A stretch of 64,000 bases of DNA. Origin: Hyphomicrobium sp. GTDB lineage: Bacteria; Pseudomonadota; Alphaproteobacteria; Rhizobiales; Hyphomicrobiaceae. Both the position numbers and the translations under genes were made by a program. Under the pieces are notes generated by a model that ran no database searches, was not told the origin of the DNA, and saw only the letters and a list, made by a program, of their open reading frames with translations. Positions 10,584 to 21,748 of the stretch are shown piece by piece; positions within the stretch are counted from its first letter, which is position 1; each line of letters starts with the position of its first letter. The stretch spans positions 1 to 64,000 of the forward strand of contig JASBSU010000045.1 of NCBI GenBank assembly GCA_030148725.1. Reading direction: 5' to 3'.

Positions 10584-11435
10584 ATGATCGGCGTCTTCGA
10601 TTCAGGTCTCGGGGGACTGACGGTGCTGCGCGCACTCGTCGATCGCTTTCCCGACAAATCCTTCCTCTACCTCGGCGACCACGCCAACGTGCCATATGGC
10701 AATCGTCCCTCGGACGAGGTCATCGAGCTGACGCGCGCCAGCACCGAGGCGCTGTTCTCGCAGGGCTGCAAGCTCGTCCTGCTCGGTTGCAACACCGCCA
10801 CCGCCGTCGCGGCACGCCACCTGCAGCAGAACTGGCTGCCCGCCAGCCAATGGCGTGGCCACAACGTGATCGGCATCGTCGCGCCGACGGTTGAAGCGGC
10901 GACGCAGACGCCCTGGGCCGTTTCGACGCCGCAGTATCCGCAGAAGTACAATACCGACGTAGTCGGCGTGTTCGGCACGACGCGCACCATTGCCTCTGGC
11001 GTCTACCCTGAGGAGATCCGCAAGCGCTGTCCGCGCGTCACTGTCGTGCAGCAGGTGTGCTCGCGTCTCGCCGGTGCCATCGAGAACGAAGCGCCCGAAG
11101 CCGAGCTGGAAAGCCTCGTTGAAGAAGGCGTGCAGGGCCTGCTCGCGCAAACGGGCGGCATGCCACCGCACCGGGCGATCTTGGGCTGCACACACTTCCC
11201 GCTGGTCGAACACCTGTTCCGCCGCCACCTGCCACCGTTCACGCGCATCCTCTCGCAGCCTGAGGTCGTCGCCGACAGCCTGGAAGATTATCTGGCGCGC
11301 CACACGCATTACACGGCGGGCGATCCTGGGGGCGCGCTTACGCTGCTGACGACGGCCGGCAACCCGGCTGATATCAGCGCCCGCGCCCGGGTGTTCTGGC
11401 CTGAAGTCTCAGCCTTCGAGCGCTCCGCCGCCTGA
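10584..11435 (+). CDS. murI: Glutamate racemase
   Basis: Converts L-glutamate to D-glutamate for peptidoglycan. 283 residues. The N-terminal IGVFDSGLGGLTVLRAL signature and the two catalytic cysteines in LLGCNTATAVAA and AILGCTHFPLVEHLF define the cofactor-independent racemase. Start ATG at 10584. It stands alone between the fab cluster and the converging csoR gene, separated from csoR by only two bases. Confidence 0.96.
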   Translation: MIGVFDSGLGGLTVLRALVDRFPDKSFLYLGDHANVPYGNRPSDEVIELTRASTEALFSQGCKLVLLGCNTATAVAARHLQQNWLPASQWRGHNVIGIVAPTVEAATQTPWAVSTPQYPQKYNTDVVGVFGTTRTIASGVYPEEIRKRCPRVTVVQQVCSRLAGAIENEAPEAELESLVEEGVQGLLAQTGGMPPHRAILGCTHFPLVEHLFRRHLPPFTRILSQPEVVADSLEDYLARHTHYTAGDPGGALTLLTTAGNPADISARARVFWPEVSAFERSAA

Positions 11436-11437
11436 AG

Positions 11438-11713
11438 CTAGCGCTCCGCGCGCGCGAAAACCTCCATCAGCTCGGCCACTTTTTGACGCTGCTCATGGGC
11501 GTCCCCGCTCGCGATGGCATGTTCCACGCAATGCGCAACGTGGTCTCGCAGCACCTCATCCTCGACCCGCCGCAACGCCGCGCGCACGGCCGACAGCTGC
11601 GTCACGATATCGATGCAGTAACGGTCCTCGTCGATCATGCGGGCAATGCCGCGCACCTGCCCCTCGACACGGTTGAGGCGTTTCAAACAGGAAGCCTTGG
11701 TTTTCGTTTGCAT
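11438..11713 (-). CDS. csoR: CsoR-type copper-sensing repressor
   Basis: A 91-residue all-helical repressor of the CsoR/RcnR/FrmR family (DUF156). The Cu(I) ligand set has CsoR spacing: Cys in DRYCIDIV, His 25 residues later in RDHVAHC, and Cys 29 residues after the first. FrmR-type aldehyde sensors lack this last cysteine. The N-terminal RLNRVEGQVRGIARMI is the family signature. The ATG at 11713 is only 8 bases from the palindromic operator and has no Shine-Dalgarno, which suggests a leaderless or nearly leaderless transcript. The frame opens at 11791, but those residues would be encoded by the operator itself. Cu(I) binding should release both csoR and the divergent copA. Confidence 0.9.
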   Translation of the reverse strand: MQTKTKASCLKRLNRVEGQVRGIARMIDEDRYCIDIVTQLSAVRAALRRVEDEVLRDHVAHCVEHAIASGDAHEQRQKVAELMEVFARAER

Positions 11714-11721
11714 GATGGATA

Positions 11722-11740
11722 TATACCCCCCAGGGGTATA
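11722..11740. promoter_or_regulatory. CsoR operator between csoR and copA
   Basis: A perfect inverted repeat TATACCCC-CCA-GGGGTATA: eight-base arms and a three-base spacer. This matches the known CsoR site architecture (G-tract flanked by AT). It lies 8 bases upstream of the csoR ATG and ~50 bases upstream of the copA ATG, so one bound repressor could block both divergent promoters. Confidence 0.88.
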
Positions 11741-11789
11741 GGTGTCAATGTCGCGCCGACCCGCAAGCGCTGCCTCATTGGAGCGAGCC

Positions 11790-14171
<2,382 letters not shown>

Positions 14172-14220
14172 CAAATAGCGAGCGAGTAGCACCGCGCTGC
14201 CGTCGCTCAAGCGTCGCGAC

Positions 14221-14317
14221 GGGGCCGCCAAAGGCGGCAAGGGCGCAAGGCGCCCTGGCGCGCGCGCCGGCTATCAGCCCGCGCGACATTCGGCGCATGC
14301 AAAGCTCTTCTCAGCTC
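14221..14317 (+). repeat. Dispersed intergenic repeat, copy 2 (divergent copy)
   Basis: A GC-rich segment after copA (GGGGCCGCCAAAGGCGGCAA onward) ends in GCATGCAAAGCTCTTCTCAGCTC, matching the tail of copies 1 and 3. The middle differs and has a small insertion. As with copy 1, it lies between two convergent genes. Confidence 0.6.
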
Positions 14318-14326
14318 GTGTCGCTT

Positions 14327-14359
14327 AAGAAAAAAGCCGGCGGCTTCCGCCACCGGCTT
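14327..14359 (-). terminator. Rho-independent terminator of the LTXXQ-protein gene
   Basis: Read on the minus strand, an AAGCCGG/CCGGCTT stem with an inner GGC/GCC pairing is followed by TTTTTTCTT. It lies 28 bases after the stop of the minus-strand gene ending at 14387. Confidence 0.85.
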
Positions 14360-14386
14360 CATCGAACTCAGGTCGGCAAGAGAGCT

Positions 14387-15907
14387 TTACTGGCTCGGCA
14401 TCGTGTTGAAGCGCGCCTTCTGCTCGTCGCTGAGCGAGTCATAGAAGCCGGTGAGTGCCGGCCGGATCTCGTTCATCGCCGTAACAGTTGCCTTGAGACG
14501 CTTGTTCATCGCGTCGAGACGCGCCTCGGTCGAGCTCGGAATTTCCGACGGGCAGGTGCTCTGCAGCATCGAGGCAGCCTTCGCAGCCACGTTGTCGAGC
14601 TGGTCGAGAGCCTCCTTCTGCTTGTCGTCCGGATCGACCGTCGCGATGATTTCCTGCGTCGGGACGTTGATGAACTCCTGGTTCTGGTTCGCGCAGAGCT
14701 TCGCCGGGTTCGCAGCTTTGTCGCCACCCAGCGCATCGAGCTTCGCCCGCTGCTCGGAGGTCAGTGAGCCATCAAATTTCGACAGCGGACCACGCACCAG
14801 ATCGAGACCCTGCACCATCGCATCGAGGCGCTTCTGCAGCGCGTCGAGACGTCCGACAGGCGTCAGCGCCGGCGTGCTGGGGCAGGCCGCCTTGAGGATG
14901 CTCTCTGCCTTCGTGGAAGCGGCTTCAAGCAGCTTGAGATCGGAAAGCTGATCGCCCTTGGGATTTACGCTCGCCTGGATCTTGTCGACCGGGAAGCCGC
15001 TGACGCCGGGCGCGAAACCTGCGCAGGTCGCCATCTCGGGATTGTTGCTGTCGTCCTCGGCAACCGACTGCGAAGCAGCCGAAGAGGAGGACGAAGACGA
15101 TGAACCGGCATCGCTGCCACCGCTCGGACCCGAGCTGTAGACGTCCTGATGCGATTCACGCGCATAGACGTAGTTGCTGCCCGGCTGCGTCCACGCCGTT
15201 GCGCCATAGCCGCCCGACGGCCAAGCGTACGCGCCATAAGGCCAGAACAGCCCGCCCATGATGTAGTCGACGTTATAGTTCCAGAAGGGCGCCGTCGCAG
15301 CGAACGGCCACCATGCGAACGACCACATGTCGCCCCACGCAAATGGCCAGAACACGCGCCCAGCCCAGCCGAAGCGGCAGTTGTAGCAATTGAAATTGCG
15401 GGCGTTCCAGTTGTTGTTCCAGAAGGCGTTGTGGTCCCAGTGGCCAGCGTTCACGGGCTCGTGCCAGTTGTTCCAGTGCTGCGCGAGGTCGTCGTTCCGG
15501 TCATCGCGGCGATCGTCTCTGCGGTCGTCACGCCGATCATCGGCGCGCTGGTCGTCCCCGCGATGGTCGGCGGCGTTGTGATCGTCGGCGCGATGCTGGT
15601 CGTCGCGGTGATCATCTGCCCTGTGGTCGTCGGCTCGGTGATCGTCAGCCCTGTGGTCGTCTGCGGCGCGATGATCATCCATGCGTGGCGCGCGATCGAC
15701 GTGCTCGGGATGGAAATCGCGCATGCCGCCACCGAAGTCGCGCATACCGCCCCCGAAATGACCGCCGCCGAAACCGCCACCAAAGTGGCCACCACCGAAC
15801 CCGCCGCCGAAGTGGCCGCCGCCACCGCGCGCCATAACGTCGGTTGAAAGGCCGAGCGCAGTCGCGGAAGCGGCCGCCGCCAGAACAAGAGCCGTCTTGC
15901 GGATCAT
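14387..15907 (-). CDS. Periplasmic LTXXQ-type protein with duplicated domain and low-complexity repeats
   Basis: A 506-residue exported protein. After a signal peptide (MIRKTALVLAAAASATALGLS) come Gly-rich HFGGGFGGG repeats, then repeated DDHRA/DDRRD units, an aromatic Trp/Phe/Asn-rich segment with a CYNC motif, a Ser tract, and two tandem copies of a ~105-residue unit. Each unit has one cysteine near its start (TCAGFAP; LCANQNQ), a second in CPS, and ends in an LTXXQ-like motif (SLTSEQRAKLDAL; SLSDEQKARFNTM). LTXXQ motifs occur in Spy/CpxP chaperones, but this architecture is larger and unlike either. The ATG at 15907 follows CCCTGGAGGGAATTC; the open frame to 16141 is ignored. The His/Asp repeats could bind metal, and copA is the convergent neighbour, but that is inference. 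Confidence 0.8.
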   Translation of the reverse strand: MIRKTALVLAAAASATALGLSTDVMARGGGGHFGGGFGGGHFGGGFGGGHFGGGMRDFGGGMRDFHPEHVDRAPRMDDHRAADDHRADDHRADDHRADDHRDDQHRADDHNAADHRGDDQRADDRRDDRRDDRRDDRNDDLAQHWNNWHEPVNAGHWDHNAFWNNNWNARNFNCYNCRFGWAGRVFWPFAWGDMWSFAWWPFAATAPFWNYNVDYIMGGLFWPYGAYAWPSGGYGATAWTQPGSNYVYARESHQDVYSSGPSGGSDAGSSSSSSSSAASQSVAEDDSNNPEMATCAGFAPGVSGFPVDKIQASVNPKGDQLSDLKLLEAASTKAESILKAACPSTPALTPVGRLDALQKRLDAMVQGLDLVRGPLSKFDGSLTSEQRAKLDALGGDKAANPAKLCANQNQEFINVPTQEIIATVDPDDKQKEALDQLDNVAAKAASMLQSTCPSEIPSSTEARLDAMNKRLKATVTAMNEIRPALTGFYDSLSDEQKARFNTMPSQ

Positions 15908-16241
15908 GAATTCCCTCCAGGGATGACTTATCGCGCCAGCTGTCCCGCTGGCCGCCGATGCCTGAGATACGAGGGAAGTTATGACGAGAGCCTCAGCATC
16001 GATGCCCGACCTCTTGGCAGCGCAAACAAAGGCTTCAGGCACTCGATGCAAGTCTCTGAAGCAAGGCAACCATTGATAAGGAGTTGGCTGTCGGCCATTT
16101 CGCGCCTCTGACAGCCTTCTTTTGCTCGGGTACGTCGACATGCCACTGGTGATGAGGGCCCTTCGTCACGATATGACGCTCCCCAACGGCCCCCGCCGCC
16201 GTTATTGATCCGATGCTTGGATCGCTCCGGGAGAGACGACG
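15908..16241. other. Divergent intergenic region before aguA
   Basis: A 334-base gap that must carry the promoters of the LTXXQ gene (minus) and aguA (plus). I see only the LTXXQ Shine-Dalgarno at the left edge and the GGGAGAGA site before aguA at the right edge. A 62-codon plus-strand frame at 15923-16111 has no recognisable features. Confidence 0.5.
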
Positions 16242-17261
16242 TTGCAGAACCTGACCGAAACCACCGTTGCCGTGCCCCCAGAATGGGCTCTGCTCAAGGG
16301 AATCTGGACTGCCTGGCCGGCAAACCCCGACGAGTGGAATGGCGATCTGGAGCCCCCCCGCCGCGACGTCGCCGCCCTGGTGCACGCCTTGAGCGAGGCC
16401 ACCACCGTTAATCTCCTAGTGAACGGCCCCGAGGCCGAAGCCTCCGCACGCGCTGCTCTCGGGGGCGAAGCGAACTTCGTCCAGGCCCGCTACGGCGACA
16501 TCTGGCTGCGGGACACCGGCCCCATCTTTGCCCGCACGCACCTGGGGCCCATCGCCCTGCGTTTCGCCACCAACAGCTGGGGCGGCAAGTATGACCTTCC
16601 CGATGACGCAACCGTCGGTGACGACATCGCGAGCATCGCTGACGTGCCCATCAAGCGCTTCGACTTCGTGCTCGAGGGCGGTGCCGTCGACCAGGACGGC
16701 GAGGGCACCGTCCTGACGACACGCCAGACGCTCCTCAATCCCAACCGCAATGGCTGGACGAAGGAACAGGCCGAGGCCGCCCTCGCCGAAGCCTTCGGCG
16801 CGCGCAAGGTCATCTGGATCGACGAGGGTCTCAAGAACGACCATACCGACGGTCACATCGACAACATCGCCCGCTTTGTCGGACCCGGTCGCGTCGTCTG
16901 CCAGTCGCCGGCCGGTCCCGACGATCCCAATGCCGAGACGCTGAACGCCATTGCCCGCACTCTGGAGGCAGCAACGGACGCCTCGGGCCGAAAGCTGGAG
17001 GTAGCGCGCGTACCTGGCGTCGGCCTCTATCGCAACGCCCTTGGTGAAGTCTCGCCCGCCTCGCATATGAACTTCGTGATCGCCAACGGACTTGTCATCG
17101 TACCTGTCTATGAGACTGCAACGCAGGAAGCCGCGCTTGCAGCGCTGCAGCAGGTGTTCCCCGATCACAAGGTGGTCGGCGTGCCTTCGAAGGGCCTCCT
17201 CGGCGCCGGCACTGCCGGCGGCGGATCGTTTCACTGCATCACTCAGCAGGAGCCACGCTAA
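16242..17261 (+). CDS. aguA: Agmatine deiminase
   Basis: Hydrolyses agmatine to N-carbamoylputrescine and ammonia, the first step of the arginine-decarboxylase route to putrescine. 339 residues, guanidine-modifying pentein fold. Key residues: GDIWLRDTGPIF, the His/Asp segment KNDHTDGHIDN and the nucleophilic cysteine in GGGSFHCITQQ near the C-terminus. The start is a TTG (LQNLTETT) preceded by GGGAGAGA eight bases upstream; no better ATG is present. Two bases separate its stop from aguB, so the pair is one operon and a complete two-step pathway. Confidence 0.95.
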   Translation: MQNLTETTVAVPPEWALLKGIWTAWPANPDEWNGDLEPPRRDVAALVHALSEATTVNLLVNGPEAEASARAALGGEANFVQARYGDIWLRDTGPIFARTHLGPIALRFATNSWGGKYDLPDDATVGDDIASIADVPIKRFDFVLEGGAVDQDGEGTVLTTRQTLLNPNRNGWTKEQAEAALAEAFGARKVIWIDEGLKNDHTDGHIDNIARFVGPGRVVCQSPAGPDDPNAETLNAIARTLEAATDASGRKLEVARVPGVGLYRNALGEVSPASHMNFVIANGLVIVPVYETATQEAALAALQQVFPDHKVVGVPSKGLLGAGTAGGGSFHCITQQEPR

Positions 17262-17263
17262 CT

Positions 17264-18124
17264 ATGGCCAACCGCACGCTCACAGTCGGCTCGATCCAGA
17301 CGTGGTACGGGCATGACCTGCGCGACAATATCGCGCGCACGGAGGCGTTCGTGCGCGAAGCGGCAGAGCAAGGCGCGCAGATCGTGCTGCCTTCGGAGCT
17401 GTTCCAGGGCATCTACTTCTGCACCCGCCAGGACCCGAAGTGGTTCACGACTGCTCATGCGGTAAATGAGCACCCGTGCGTGCTGGCGCTCAAGAAGCTT
17501 GCCGCGGAGCTGAAGGTCGTCATCCCGATTTCCTTCTTCGAGAAGGACGGCCCCCGCTACTACAATTCGATCGCCATCGCCGATGCCGACGGCGAGATCC
17601 TCGGCGTTTATCGCAAGAGCCACATCCCCGATGGCCCCGGCTATCAGGAGAAGTACTACTTCCGTCCCGGCGACACGGGCTTCAAGACCTGGAAGACCAA
17701 GGCAGGACATATCGGCGTCGGCATCTGCTGGGACCAGTGGTTTCCCGAGTGTGCGCGCGCCATGGCTCTCGCGGGCGCGGAGGTGCTGTTCTATCCGACC
17801 GCCATCGGCTCCGAACCGTACGACACCTCGCTTGATACGCACCTGCAGTGGCAGCGCGCCATGCAGGGCCATGCCGTGTCGAATGCTGTTCCCATTGTCG
17901 CCACCAACCGCATTGGACTGGAGGACAACGACGGCGCGCAGCAGCGGTTCTACGGCCATTCCTTCATCGCCGATCACCGCGGTGAGCTCGTCGAGACGAT
18001 CGGCGCGCATAAGGAAGGCGTGCTTGTCCACGCATTCGATCTGGACGAGATCGAGAGCTATCGCGCCGACTGGGGATTCTTCCGCGACCGCCGCACCGAT
18101 CTCTACGCCAAGAGCATCGTCTGA
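17264..18124 (+). CDS. aguB: N-carbamoylputrescine amidase
   Basis: Carbon-nitrogen hydrolase that converts N-carbamoylputrescine to putrescine, CO2 and ammonia. 286 residues. The nitrilase catalytic triad is visible: Glu in VLPSELFQG, Lys in YRKSHIPDG and Cys in GICWDQWFPE. It follows aguA immediately. No arginine decarboxylase gene is in the window, so agmatine comes from elsewhere. Its last 22 bases overlap the 3' end of the converging FAD-oxidase gene. Confidence 0.95.
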   Translation: MANRTLTVGSIQTWYGHDLRDNIARTEAFVREAAEQGAQIVLPSELFQGIYFCTRQDPKWFTTAHAVNEHPCVLALKKLAAELKVVIPISFFEKDGPRYYNSIAIADADGEILGVYRKSHIPDGPGYQEKYYFRPGDTGFKTWKTKAGHIGVGICWDQWFPECARAMALAGAEVLFYPTAIGSEPYDTSLDTHLQWQRAMQGHAVSNAVPIVATNRIGLEDNDGAQQRFYGHSFIADHRGELVETIGAHKEGVLVHAFDLDEIESYRADWGFFRDRRTDLYAKSIV

Positions 18125-19623
18125 TCCGTTTCTGCACTTTTCAGAAGATCAGCGAAATAGCCCGACAACAGCCGGTCGCGCGGATCGCGCGCGCGCCGCG
18201 CTTTTGCAAATTCCGCCCAGCGATCGCCGAACGCGGCCGACACCTGCTCTGCGGTCAGGTGCTTCGTCTGGTTGAGCAGCGGATGACCGCCACGCGCACT
18301 GGCAAATTCGTTGAACGCTTTCAGGAACTCGTCCCAGCCGGGGCCGCCGGTCGAAACCGGATCGATGCTGATGCCCGGCGCGTCATGCGTGAAAGACAAC
18401 AGCGCGTTGCTGTCAGCGACCATGCGATACCCAACGGCTGGCAGATCGCACCGAAACCCGGTGCGCGCTTCGTGCTCCTCGCAGAAGCGCACGTAATCTT
18501 CGAGGACGTCGAAGAACGCCGTTTCGTCGAATGACCACATTGAGAAGACGAACTTGAAAGCTCCGGGTTTGTCGACGTGCCGGATGATTTGCAGATGCGG
18601 CTTCGTCGCCTTCCCGCCGACGATCATGCTCGTCCACCGGCAGATCAGAAAATCATAGACCGACCGCACGCGGTGCTCGATCCGCCGGTTCGGCGCCGTC
18701 CGCGCGATCATGATCGTGAACATCGGCCCGAGCTTGCGCCAGAACGCGTTGCGCACCCACCACTGTCCCGACGACCGCGGCACGACACCTTCAACTTCGT
18801 ACCGCTCCTCTAGGAGCACGCGCCGCGCGTACGGATAAAAGTACATCATCAGCGCTTTTCCCTCAGCGACGAGCTGAGGCACCGATGCGCGGAACTCGTC
18901 GAACGACATCACCCGATGCATCGCGTAAACGGCCGTCAGCGGCTTGATGCGCAGCGTCACTTCGACGAGCACGCCCAGCAGGCCGTAGCTGGAACGCAGC
19001 AGCCGCATTTCTTCGGAGTTTTCCGCCTCGGTGTAGACGGCGATGCAGCCATCCGGCCGCACGATTTTGACGCCCGAAACGAACGAGCTGATCTGCCCCC
19101 ACTGCGACGTGGCGATCAGCGAGGAATCTTTCGTCGCGGCGCAAGCGACAGCGCCGAGCGTCACGCTGCCGATCTCCGTGTTGACGTGAAACTGCTTGCC
19201 GCATCGGGCTAGCGTCTCCGCGACGTCGATATAGAGCGCGCCGGCTTCTGCCGTGACGGTGTCCTCACCGATCTCGATGATGCGCGTCATGCCTGTCATG
19301 TCGAGCATCGTGCCGCCGATGTCTGCCGAGCACGGGGCCGGCGAGTGAAGCTTGCCGACGGCGCGCACCGGCGAAGGATAGCTCGCTTCGTCGGTGACAA
19401 CCCGCACCACGTCGTCGATCGTCCCCGGACGCACCACCACCGCCGGGCGATACGTGACGCCGCTTTCCCAGTTGGTAATCTCGGAGTTCGAGCCTGAAGC
19501 GGCGACCGGCGCGCGCAACCCAACGAAAGCAGCCTGACTTGCAAGCTTTAGGAAGCCGGCGATCTGTGGGGCCACCAGCAATTGAGGCATCAACTTCATC
19601 GGCAGCTGCGCCCCGATCCGCAT
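18103..19623 (-). CDS. FAD-linked oxidoreductase (FAD-binding type 4 / D-arabinono-lactone oxidase-like)
   Basis: A 506-residue flavoprotein. The FAD-binding type 4 (PP-loop) domain covers roughly residues 55-235, with YRPAVVVRPGTIDDVVRVV, VRAVGKLHSPAPCSADIGGTML and the IGSVTLGAVACAATKDSS segment. The C-terminal half (GQWWVRNAFWRK to DPRDRLLSGYF) resembles the ALO domain of sugar-lactone oxidases, which end with a similar DPxxxF region. The canonical covalent-FAD histidine is not obvious: the loop reads VGKLHSPAP where GGHS is usual. The substrate is unknown. It converges on and overlaps aguB by 22 bases, and has no operon partner. Confidence 0.8.
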   Translation of the reverse strand: MRIGAQLPMKLMPQLLVAPQIAGFLKLASQAAFVGLRAPVAASGSNSEITNWESGVTYRPAVVVRPGTIDDVVRVVTDEASYPSPVRAVGKLHSPAPCSADIGGTMLDMTGMTRIIEIGEDTVTAEAGALYIDVAETLARCGKQFHVNTEIGSVTLGAVACAATKDSSLIATSQWGQISSFVSGVKIVRPDGCIAVYTEAENSEEMRLLRSSYGLLGVLVEVTLRIKPLTAVYAMHRVMSFDEFRASVPQLVAEGKALMMYFYPYARRVLLEERYEVEGVVPRSSGQWWVRNAFWRKLGPMFTIMIARTAPNRRIEHRVRSVYDFLICRWTSMIVGGKATKPHLQIIRHVDKPGAFKFVFSMWSFDETAFFDVLEDYVRFCEEHEARTGFRCDLPAVGYRMVADSNALLSFTHDAPGISIDPVSTGGPGWDEFLKAFNEFASARGGHPLLNQTKHLTAEQVSAAFGDRWAEFAKARRARDPRDRLLSGYFADLLKSAETDQTMLLA

Positions 19624-19728
19624 GGACTTGATGCACGCAAGCTAGCCTGCGCTGAGCCGCCTGACCATTGCGGCTGCCCAGCGATACTTAACCGACCACA
19701 TATATATCGAGCGGAATTTCTCGGCCCG

Positions 19729-20886
19729 TTAGGACGCTTTCGGCATATTCTGGCCGATCACGATCAGCCGCGCCACGCGCTCCGCAGCGTCCTGCAGGTT
19801 CTGCCTGGATTTCTTCAGCGCAGTATCGAGCGTCATTGGGTTGGCGGTCGCGGCCTCGAGCCCATCGATGCCGTGCGCGAAGACGCCGCTGGCATCCTCG
19901 GACAAGCCACCGGCGATCGCCACCACCGGCACCCCATGCTTGTGGGCAGCCGCTGCGACGCCAGACGGTGTCTTCCCGAACGCTGTCTGGAAGTCGACCC
20001 GCCCCTCGCCGGTGACGGCGAGCACAGCGCCCTGCATATGATCCTCGAGCCGAGTTGCGGCAACGACCAACTCGATCCCGCGCTTCAGCTCGGCGTTCGT
20101 GAAGGCCATCAGACCCGCGCCGATACCGCCACCGGCGCCTGCACCGGCGCGATCCATCACGTCTCGCCCGGTGCTCCGCTTGATGACGTGAGCGAAGTGC
20201 GCCAGGTTCTTGTCGAGTTGCTCCACCATCTCTGGTGTCGCGCCTTTCTGCGGACCATAGACTCGCGAAGCACCCTTTTCTCCGCACAGCGGATTGGTGA
20301 CGTCGCAGGCGACGCTGATGCGAATGTTGGCAAGGCCCGGGTTCACGTCCGACATGTCAACCGCCTGGACCTGATCGAGATCTCCGCCCGCGATGAGGTC
20401 GCGGATGGGCGCCCCGCCGAAATTCAGGAAGCGCACACCCAGCGCCTGCGCCAATCCCGCACCCCCATCGTTGGTCGCGGAGCCGCCAATGCCGAGAATG
20501 ATCTCGTTGACGCCGCGCTTAATGGCATCCGCGATCAGCTCACCCGTGCCGTAGGTCGTCGCGAGCAGTGGATTGCGCTCGTCCCGTGGAACGAGGGGCA
20601 GCCCGGAAGCCTCGGCCATTTCGATAACGGCCGTCTTGCCGTCACCGAGCAGGCCATAGGACGCCAGAACACGCGCCCCCATCGGGCCTGACACCTCGAC
20701 CTTGACGATCTCGCCACCCGTCGCATCGACCAGCGACTGCACGGTGCCTTCGCCCCCGTCCGCCATCGGGATCTTGACGAAAGTGGCATCCGGCCACACG
20801 CGCTTCAGGCCCGTTTCGATCTCTGTTGCCACTTCCAAGGAGGTGAGGCTTTCTTTGAACGAGTCCGGGGCGATGACGATCTTCAT
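19729..20886 (-). CDS. glxK: Glycerate kinase (type I, GlxK/GarK family)
   Basis: Phosphorylates D-glycerate (to 2-phosphoglycerate in characterised family members). 385 residues. Signatures are MKIVIAPDSFKESLTSLEVA at the N-terminus, PMADGGEGTV, GIGGSATNDGGAG and VTGEGRVDFQTAFGKTP. This is the bacterial type I fold, not the MOFRL-type kinase (GckA) of the methylotroph serine cycle. Start ATG at 20886. It is a single gene with 105 and 190 bases of flanking non-coding sequence. It could receive glycerate from the hydroxypyruvate reductase at 5.2-6.2 kb. Confidence 0.94.
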   Translation of the reverse strand: MKIVIAPDSFKESLTSLEVATEIETGLKRVWPDATFVKIPMADGGEGTVQSLVDATGGEIVKVEVSGPMGARVLASYGLLGDGKTAVIEMAEASGLPLVPRDERNPLLATTYGTGELIADAIKRGVNEIILGIGGSATNDGGAGLAQALGVRFLNFGGAPIRDLIAGGDLDQVQAVDMSDVNPGLANIRISVACDVTNPLCGEKGASRVYGPQKGATPEMVEQLDKNLAHFAHVIKRSTGRDVMDRAGAGAGGGIGAGLMAFTNAELKRGIELVVAATRLEDHMQGAVLAVTGEGRVDFQTAFGKTPSGVAAAAHKHGVPVVAIAGGLSEDASGVFAHGIDGLEAATANPMTLDTALKKSRQNLQDAAERVARLIVIGQNMPKAS

Positions 20887-21076
20887 TGGGCACTTCTTTT
20901 GACGGGCGCTCTCGCGCCAACGGCTAATGGGCGGCAGGATACGGGGAAAGGCTGCACTGTGTCGCGCGCTTGATTAAAGTTGCTTTCTTCGGCGCGGGTG
21001 GCGGCATTGCCATCCTCGTACATGGTTAAGGATAGCCGAGAATCGGGCCCGCCGCAGGGCACCGCTAGCCGCGCAT

Positions 21077-21748
21077 TTATCGTTGCTCGGCGAGCGCCTG
21101 CACCTCGTCAGATTCCAGAATATGCAGTCCCGGCGCCGCCCGATCGGCACACGCGAGCATCGCAGCCGCAACCGTTTTCGTGTGTATTGCCCGATACTTG
21201 CGGACTGGCCCCACCATCAAGGGCCCCACGACCGCCAGCGCCCGGTTGGCAATCCGCTCCGCCAGCCGGTACTCATCGCGCTCCCCAGCCAGCACCGACG
21301 GCCGCAATAGGTATGTCGACCGCAGGCCCGAGCCGGCGACCCCGGCCTCCATCTGGCCCTTCGTTCGGAGATAGACGCTCCGGGCCTCGGAATTTGCGTC
21401 GACCGAGCTGATCCCGACGAACGTCGTCGCATTGTGATCTGCCGCCCACCGGGCGACGGCGACCGGCACGTCCCGATCCACGGCTTGAAAGGCTTCAGTG
21501 GACCCGGCCTTTTTCTGCGTGGTCCCGACACAGCAGAACACCGCCTCGAGATCCTCGCCTGCCTGCAGGTCCGGCAACCTGGCGAAATCGACGATGCGTT
21601 CGTCGACTTTGGGCGCACCCCGATAAGGCGTTGGGCGATGGTGCAGGATGACGACCTTGTCGAACCGCTTCTCCGCCAGAACAAGCGGCACCAACTGGCG
21701 CCCGATGGCCCCTGTCGACCCTACGATAACGGCCGTGCGCGTCGACAT
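21077..21748 (-). CDS. NAD(P)-binding Rossmann oxidoreductase (TIP30/HTATIP2-like)
   Basis: About 223 residues, atypical short-chain dehydrogenase. The N-terminal AVIVGSTGAIGRQLVPLVL is the dinucleotide loop. FCCVGTTQKKAGSTEAF and FVGISSVDANSEARSVYLRTKGQME supply the Ser and Tyr-x3-Lys positions, and STYLLRPSVLAGERDEYRLAER is typical of TIP30-like proteins. The ATG at 21748 follows GGAACTGGAGTCTGGT; the frame to 21802 is excess. Substrate and pathway are unknown, and no operon partner is visible. Confidence 0.83.
   Translation of the reverse strand: MSTRTAVIVGSTGAIGRQLVPLVLAEKRFDKVVILHHRPTPYRGAPKVDERIVDFARLPDLQAGEDLEAVFCCVGTTQKKAGSTEAFQAVDRDVPVAVARWAADHNATTFVGISSVDANSEARSVYLRTKGQMEAGVAGSGLRSTYLLRPSVLAGERDEYRLAERIANRALAVVGPLMVGPVRKYRAIHTKTVAAAMLACADRAAPGLHILESDEVQALAEQR

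Noticed and set aside
18103-18124. Frameshift or truncation of aguB
   Set aside because: AguB has normal length and a complete triad; the overlap with the converging gene is a simple 3' overlap.
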